A DNA stretch of 64,000 nucleotides from assembly GCA_963664045.2 (NCBI GenBank), contig CAXXGT010000017.1, positions 62,001-126,000 on the forward strand, in the 5' to 3' direction. The notes under the pieces are model-generated. The model was given only the letters and a program-made list of their open reading frames with translations, made no database searches and was not told the origin of the DNA. Positions 63,181 to 64,000 of the stretch are shown here, piece after piece (position 1 is the first letter of the stretch; every line of letters begins with the position of its first letter). The stretch is from JAPPHA01 sp963664045 (GTDB lineage Bacteria > Pseudomonadota > Alphaproteobacteria > Rhodobacterales > Rhodobacteraceae). The position numbers and the translations under genes were made by a program.

Positions 63181-64000
63181 CTATTGATTGAGGATTCTTT
63201 TCCAGTCTTTTCTGAGCGGGCAGAGCCAGATGTCTTTCCTGGGCTTTGCGAATTCATTCTTTCTGTCGTATTTGCCCCGCCCCTTTGTTGTTCCGACATG
63301 GATCCATCCGGACGCCTTGTAGGTGATCCCTGAGAAGCGCGGGGTTTCGACGAAGGTTTCCATCAGGACCGGGGAGATGTTGTAGTGGCTTTGCCAGTCC
63401 TGCGGCAGTTGGCGCCGCGCCCGGGAGAGGATGTGGGAGGCCAGACCTGGAATCCGGATCCATGGCATGATGAGATATCGGGCATTGTTGATCACGCGGT
63501 ACAGGTTCCGCTCCCGGACTTCCGGAGACCATCCGATGAAGGCATCGCGGGGTGCGGTCTTCCATGCGGCGGCCGAGAAGCCGAGCATGGCCAGCGGCCG
63601 GCCCTCCCGGTCCTGGACCGCATAGCGCATCTGTGCACCGATGAGGGGCGTGTAACCGAGGTAGTGCCAGCGGGCGATGAAGCCGTTCCAGGCGACACTG
63701 GCTGCACGGCCGGCGCCGGTGACCCTGACCAGGCGGACCGGGCGCACCGCGTCCAGGGTCTCCGGCATCGGCGTCTGCGGCGGGTCGGTTTCCGGGCCGA
63801 ACTCCGGAACCCGCCGCGGCCGCGGTCCGTGTCGCGGCGGCGGCAGTGTGATGATCCCGTCCCGGTGCATCCTCAGCATGGTGAGCCGGGCCATCATGGC
63901 CCTGAGTTCGCCGTCGGGCTTGACCCAGCCGATGGCGCGGCAGAACGCGCGCGCCAGCCCGGCACGGGTCTGTTGCGGGGAGGCCGCGATCAGGTCCCGC
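63181..64000 (-). CDS. Free-standing DruA-like DUF4338 protein, 5' end beyond window
   Basis: Open to the right edge; about 273 residues visible. LARAFCRAIGWVKPDGELRA, MLRMHRDGIITLPPPRHGPR, WNGFIARWHYLGYTPLIGAQ, MRYAVQDREGRPLAMLGFSA, RDAFIGWSPEVRERNLYRVI, RYLIMPWIRIPGLASHILSR, METFVETPRFSGITYKASGW, ending LCPLRKDWKRILNQ, the normal end of stand-alone DruA proteins. DruA is a component of Druantia anti-phage systems, but isolated DUF4338 genes are also common near transposons. No DruE or other Druantia gene is visible, so a defence role cannot be claimed. Confidence 0.88.
   Translation of the reverse strand, partial: RDLIAASPQQTRAGLARAFCRAIGWVKPDGELRAMMARLTMLRMHRDGIITLPPPRHGPRPRRVPEFGPETDPPQTPMPETLDAVRPVRLVRVTGAGRAASVAWNGFIARWHYLGYTPLIGAQMRYAVQDREGRPLAMLGFSAAAWKTAPRDAFIGWSPEVRERNLYRVINNARYLIMPWIRIPGLASHILSRARRQLPQDWQSHYNISPVLMETFVETPRFSGITYKASGWIHVGTTKGRGKYDRKNEFAKPRKDIWLCPLRKDWKRILNQ

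Noticed and set aside
63181..64000. A complete Druantia defence system at the right edge
   Set aside because: Only a DruA-like gene is visible; no DruE helicase or other Druantia genes, and IS-borne DUF4338 proteins abound nearby.
1..64000. CRISPR arrays
   Set aside because: No regularly spaced 24-40-bp repeats were seen; the only short tandem repeat (3826-3861) has two units.
1..64000. tRNA or rRNA genes as integration sites
   Set aside because: No cloverleaf or rRNA sequence recognised; mobile elements here sit in one another's genes.

Overview
The window looks like a badly eroded chromosomal segment of a high-GC alphaproteobacterium. That placement is inferred from the style of the transporter, phosphonate and insertion-sequence genes; no rRNA, tRNA or core marker is present. 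Ordinary metabolic DNA survives only in islands: a lactonase tail and peptide/opine-type ABC transporter genes (1-10.6 kb), an ImmA relic plus an AbiE toxin-antitoxin pair (27.3-29.9 kb), and a small dehydrogenase/phosphonate island (47.4-50.5 kb). Almost everything else is mobile DNA inserted into mobile DNA. Removing each insert restores a continuous reading frame, so the nesting can be read base by base.

1-11 kb: lactonase tail; IS21 istB relic; a complete five-gene ABC operon whose binding-protein gene seems to start at ATA; then an inverted second binding-protein gene with a decayed permease. Both binding-protein promoters carry the core GTTAACGATAAC.

11.1-27.3 kb: a Tn7/Tn5053-like transposon (called H here) encoding a zinc-finger protein, a DDE transposase, an AAA ATPase and a DUF3991/Toprim primase-like protein. 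H contains X1 (10.5 kb, a related transposon with an extra RepA-like ATPase; 5-bp duplication TGCGC) and X2 (0.73 kb, only the ends of the X family). X1 contains an IS66-type element, which contains a group II intron. A third relative, T, survives only as a right end.

27.3-31.2 kb: ImmA/IrrE relic with an in-frame stop, abiEi-abiEii, and an IS200/IS605-type element encoding TnpB.

31.2-47.4 kb: a DruA(DUF4338)-Tn5-like transposase fusion cut by IS66 copy B. Inside that copy tnpC holds the same group II intron, whose reverse-transcriptase gene holds a 4.3-kb H-like transposon (B', duplication CTTGT), and the methyltransferase gene holds a 3.9-kb serine-recombinase element (Z1).

47.4-52.5 kb: frameshifted aldehyde dehydrogenase, alcohol dehydrogenase, phosphonoacetate hydrolase fragment, IS1634-type transposase.

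52.6-64 kb: an IS4 (DUF4372) transposase split by a second serine-recombinase element (Z2). The Z2 recombinase is split by a DruA-IS4 transposase fusion, which is in turn split by IS66 copy C (duplication ACCGTCCG). A free-standing DruA-like gene runs off the right edge.

Four themes deserve attention. (1) A family of Toprim-primase-bearing Tn7-like transposons has a compact, translationally coupled operon and a mini-element derivative. (2) An IS66 variant has tnpC convergent to tnpAB and a coupled adenine-methyltransferase gene. (3) DruA domains are fused to two different DDE transposases. (4) Two serine-recombinase elements share small overlapping upstream genes and a basic protein gene next to GTTACGTAAC palindromes.
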